NCBI GenBank assembly: GCA_937886445.1
Contig: CALGBY010000105.1
Location: 1-34,654 of the forward strand
Length of the DNA: 34,654 nucleotides
Reading direction: 5' to 3'
Source of the DNA: an uncultured Clostridia bacterium
Lineage (GTDB): Bacteria; Bacillota; Clostridia; Christensenellales; Aristaeellaceae
Made by a program: the position numbers and the translations under genes. The notes below the pieces were generated by a model that was not told where the DNA came from, did not search any database, and worked only from the letters and a program-made list of their open reading frames with translations. Numbering within the stretch: the first letter of the stretch is position 1; each line of letters begins with the position of its first letter. Below are positions 33,260 to 34,654 of the stretch, in pieces.

Positions 33260-34252
33260 ATGATACCAGTGTATTTCGCCCCCATGGAGGGGGTCACGGA
33301 AGCGGTGTACCGGAAGGCGCATTTCATGTGCTTTCCGGAATGCGCCGCGTATTATCTGCCTTTTGTAAGCCCCACGGTACACCTGTGCCTGAACGGAAGG
33401 GAAAAACGCAATGTGCTGCCTCAGTATAACGCCGGTATGCGCTGCATCCCGCAGGTACTCACAAAGGACGCGGAGCAATTCCTGTGGGCGGCAGGGGCGT
33501 TTGCCGATATGGGATATACAGAGGTCAACCTGAACGCCGGCTGTCCTTCCGGCACAGTGACCGCGAAGGACAAGGGCGCGGGGCTGCTGAAGCGAGCGGA
33601 TGATCTCAGACGGCTGCTGGACAGGATCTGTTCCGAAAGCCCGATCCCCGTTTCGGTAAAGACACGTATCGGCTATACATCGCCCGATGAGTGGGAAGAA
33701 CTGCTTCAGGTATACGCCTCCTTCCCGCTCAGGCGCCTGATCATTCACCCGCGCACCTGCCGGGAACTGTATTCACCGTTTTACCTCCACAGGGAATGCT
33801 ATGAGGAAGCGCTCAGGCGCTGCCCGTATGAGGTGATCTATAACGGCGATGTCTTTTCACCGGCGGACGCGGAGGAGATCGCAAAAAAATACCCCCGCAC
33901 AGCCGGCATCATGTGCGGGAGAGGACTGGTGGCCGATCCCGCGCTGGCAAGGGAGATCGGCGGCGGAGAAAGGCTGAAAAAGGAAGAGGTCATCCGCTTT
34001 CACAGCGTGCTTACGGAGGAGCTGCTCAGCGTATACGACCGGCGCATCACCTTTATGAAGCTGCGCGTGATCATGAAAATGCTGTCCTGTGCCTTTGAAA
34101 ACGCCGAAAAAGAAGAAAAGCTGATCCGCAAAAGCCGTTCCCTTGAGGAATTGCTGGAGGCGGACAGGCGGCTGTTTGAAAACAGACAGCTGAAGGCCGA
34201 GGGCGCCTTTGTGCCGGATGAACTGAAAAGCAGACCGTCTCAGCAGTTATAG
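33260..34252 (+). CDS. dus: tRNA-dihydrouridine synthase family protein
   Basis: This 330-aa FMN enzyme reduces uridines in the tRNA D-loop. It begins with the family PMEGVTEAVYR motif (8-18). The catalytic Cys is Cys95 in VNLNAGCPSGTV, followed by GAGLL, the VKTRIG strand and the IIHPRT motif. YNGDVFSPADA and GIMCGRGLVADP complete the FMN phosphate site. Length is typical. The ribosome binding site is weak, but the start sits right before the first strand. It lies 17 bases after the dipeptidase gene. I cannot tell which Dus subtype it is. Confidence 0.93.
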   Translation: MIPVYFAPMEGVTEAVYRKAHFMCFPECAAYYLPFVSPTVHLCLNGREKRNVLPQYNAGMRCIPQVLTKDAEQFLWAAGAFADMGYTEVNLNAGCPSGTVTAKDKGAGLLKRADDLRRLLDRICSESPIPVSVKTRIGYTSPDEWEELLQVYASFPLRRLIIHPRTCRELYSPFYLHRECYEEALRRCPYEVIYNGDVFSPADAEEIAKKYPRTAGIMCGRGLVADPALAREIGGGERLKKEEVIRFHSVLTEELLSVYDRRITFMKLRVIMKMLSCAFENAEKEEKLIRKSRSLEELLEADRRLFENRQLKAEGAFVPDELKSRPSQQL

Positions 34253-34264
34253 GGAGCATAAGCA

Positions 34265-34585
34265 ATGAAAAAAGTAAAGATCACAGTGATCAGAAAAGCA
34301 TGCTATGAAGACCTGATCGCGCGGTATGAAAACCCCATTTCACACGCCTGCGACCATACAGAGGGGCAGGTATTCATCGCGGAGGGCTGGAACAGGCCCG
34401 AGGGGCTGTGTCCCTCCGCGTGGGACAGCCTCTCCCCCTTTGTGCTGGCGCTTTCATGCGGCGGTGAGGATTTTTACGACGGCTGGATGAAAAACAAAAG
34501 GAGCGCGATGATCTCCTGTAATGACGGCTTTCGTCCGGTAAGCTTTCTGCTGGAAACGGTGGAGGAGCCCGAAGAGACAAAGTGA
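34265..34585 (+). CDS. TIGR04076-family small protein
   Basis: This 106-aa soluble protein starts KKVKITVIRKACYEDL and contains EGQVFIAEG, RPEGLCPSAWDSL and MISCNDGFRPVSFLLE, which together match the TIGR04076 family of conserved small proteins in anaerobes. Function is unknown; its conserved Cys residues hint at metal or redox chemistry. GGGAG lies eight bases before the ATG. It is 12 bases after the dus gene, the last gene before a terminator. Confidence 0.85.
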   Translation: MKKVKITVIRKACYEDLIARYENPISHACDHTEGQVFIAEGWNRPEGLCPSAWDSLSPFVLALSCGGEDFYDGWMKNKRSAMISCNDGFRPVSFLLETVEEPEETK

Positions 34586-34608
34586 CCGTTTCGGCACGCA
34601 GTAAACAT

Positions 34609-34633
34609 CCACCGGCATAGCCGGTGGCTTTTC
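34609..34633 (+). terminator. Terminator of the rightward gene run
   Basis: CCACCGGC pairs perfectly with GCCGGTGG across an ATA loop, followed by CTTTTC. Confidence 0.75.
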
Positions 34634-34654
34634 ATATGCGGGCATAGCCCTAGA

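Overview
The window looks like chromosomal DNA from a Gram-positive, gut- or rumen-type member of the Clostridia (Bacillota). The evidence is strong AAGGAGG-type ribosome binding sites before almost every gene, moderately high G+C, encoded tRNA CCA ends, a butyrate kinase, MBG/MucBP-type secreted proteins, and carbohydrate genes whose closest recognisable relatives are the Bacillus subtilis yesU and yetA products. I cannot name the genus.

Layout. (1) 1-3200: two tRNAs on the minus strand (elongator Met, partial, and initiator fMet) behind a consensus promoter; a PfkB sugar/nucleoside kinase; a von Willebrand A protein with a strong terminator; a possible 59-aa membrane peptide on the other strand; an AT-rich spacer with repeated GTTAC words; and a tRNA-Ser(UGA)-tRNA-Ser(GCU) pair with its own perfect promoter and terminator. 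(2) 3094-4991: butyrate kinase, flanked by two copies of a ~61-bp hairpin repeat, a terminator, and a 164-bp near-palindromic MITE-like element with TA at both ends. (3) 4992-11160: a two-gene secreted or surface operon on the minus strand, made of a membrane-anchored Glu/Ala/Pro repeat protein with an Ig-like end and a 1587-aa MBG-repeat protein. Its promoter has paired ATGTAAC boxes around the -35. (4) 11455-15142: a secreted protein with about twenty Cys-x-x-Cys modules, followed in the same reading frame after its stop codon by the orphan C-terminal part of an ATP-grasp enzyme; then a GNAT acetyltransferase. (5) 15401-28486: an APH-type kinase, then a carbohydrate block: a translationally coupled operon GH35 - DUF5107/TPR - GH2 on the plus strand, a small acidic protein and a YetA-like exo-rhamnogalacturonan lyase family protein on the minus strand, and divergent yesU. 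(6) 28524-34633: a rightward run of GNAT, a nitroreductase with an extra N-terminal domain, a sugar isomerase-like TIM barrel, a YwaF-like membrane protein, a C69 dipeptidase, a tRNA-dihydrouridine synthase and a TIGR04076-like protein, closed by a terminator.

How the genes work together. None of the GH35, DUF5107, GH2, YetA-like and YesU proteins has a signal peptide, so together they suggest cytoplasmic breakdown of an imported oligosaccharide, probably a galactose-decorated pectic (rhamnogalacturonan-like) fragment. No transporter or regulator for this lies in the window. The secreted operon and the CxxC-array protein look like a cell-surface or interaction region that is evolving by repeat expansion. 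The points most worth a second look are the DUF5107/TPR protein between two glycosidases, the extracytoplasmic CxxC array with the in-frame ATP-grasp remnant behind it, the MITE and hairpin repeats next to the surface-protein gene, and the ATGTAAC boxes at the secreted operon.
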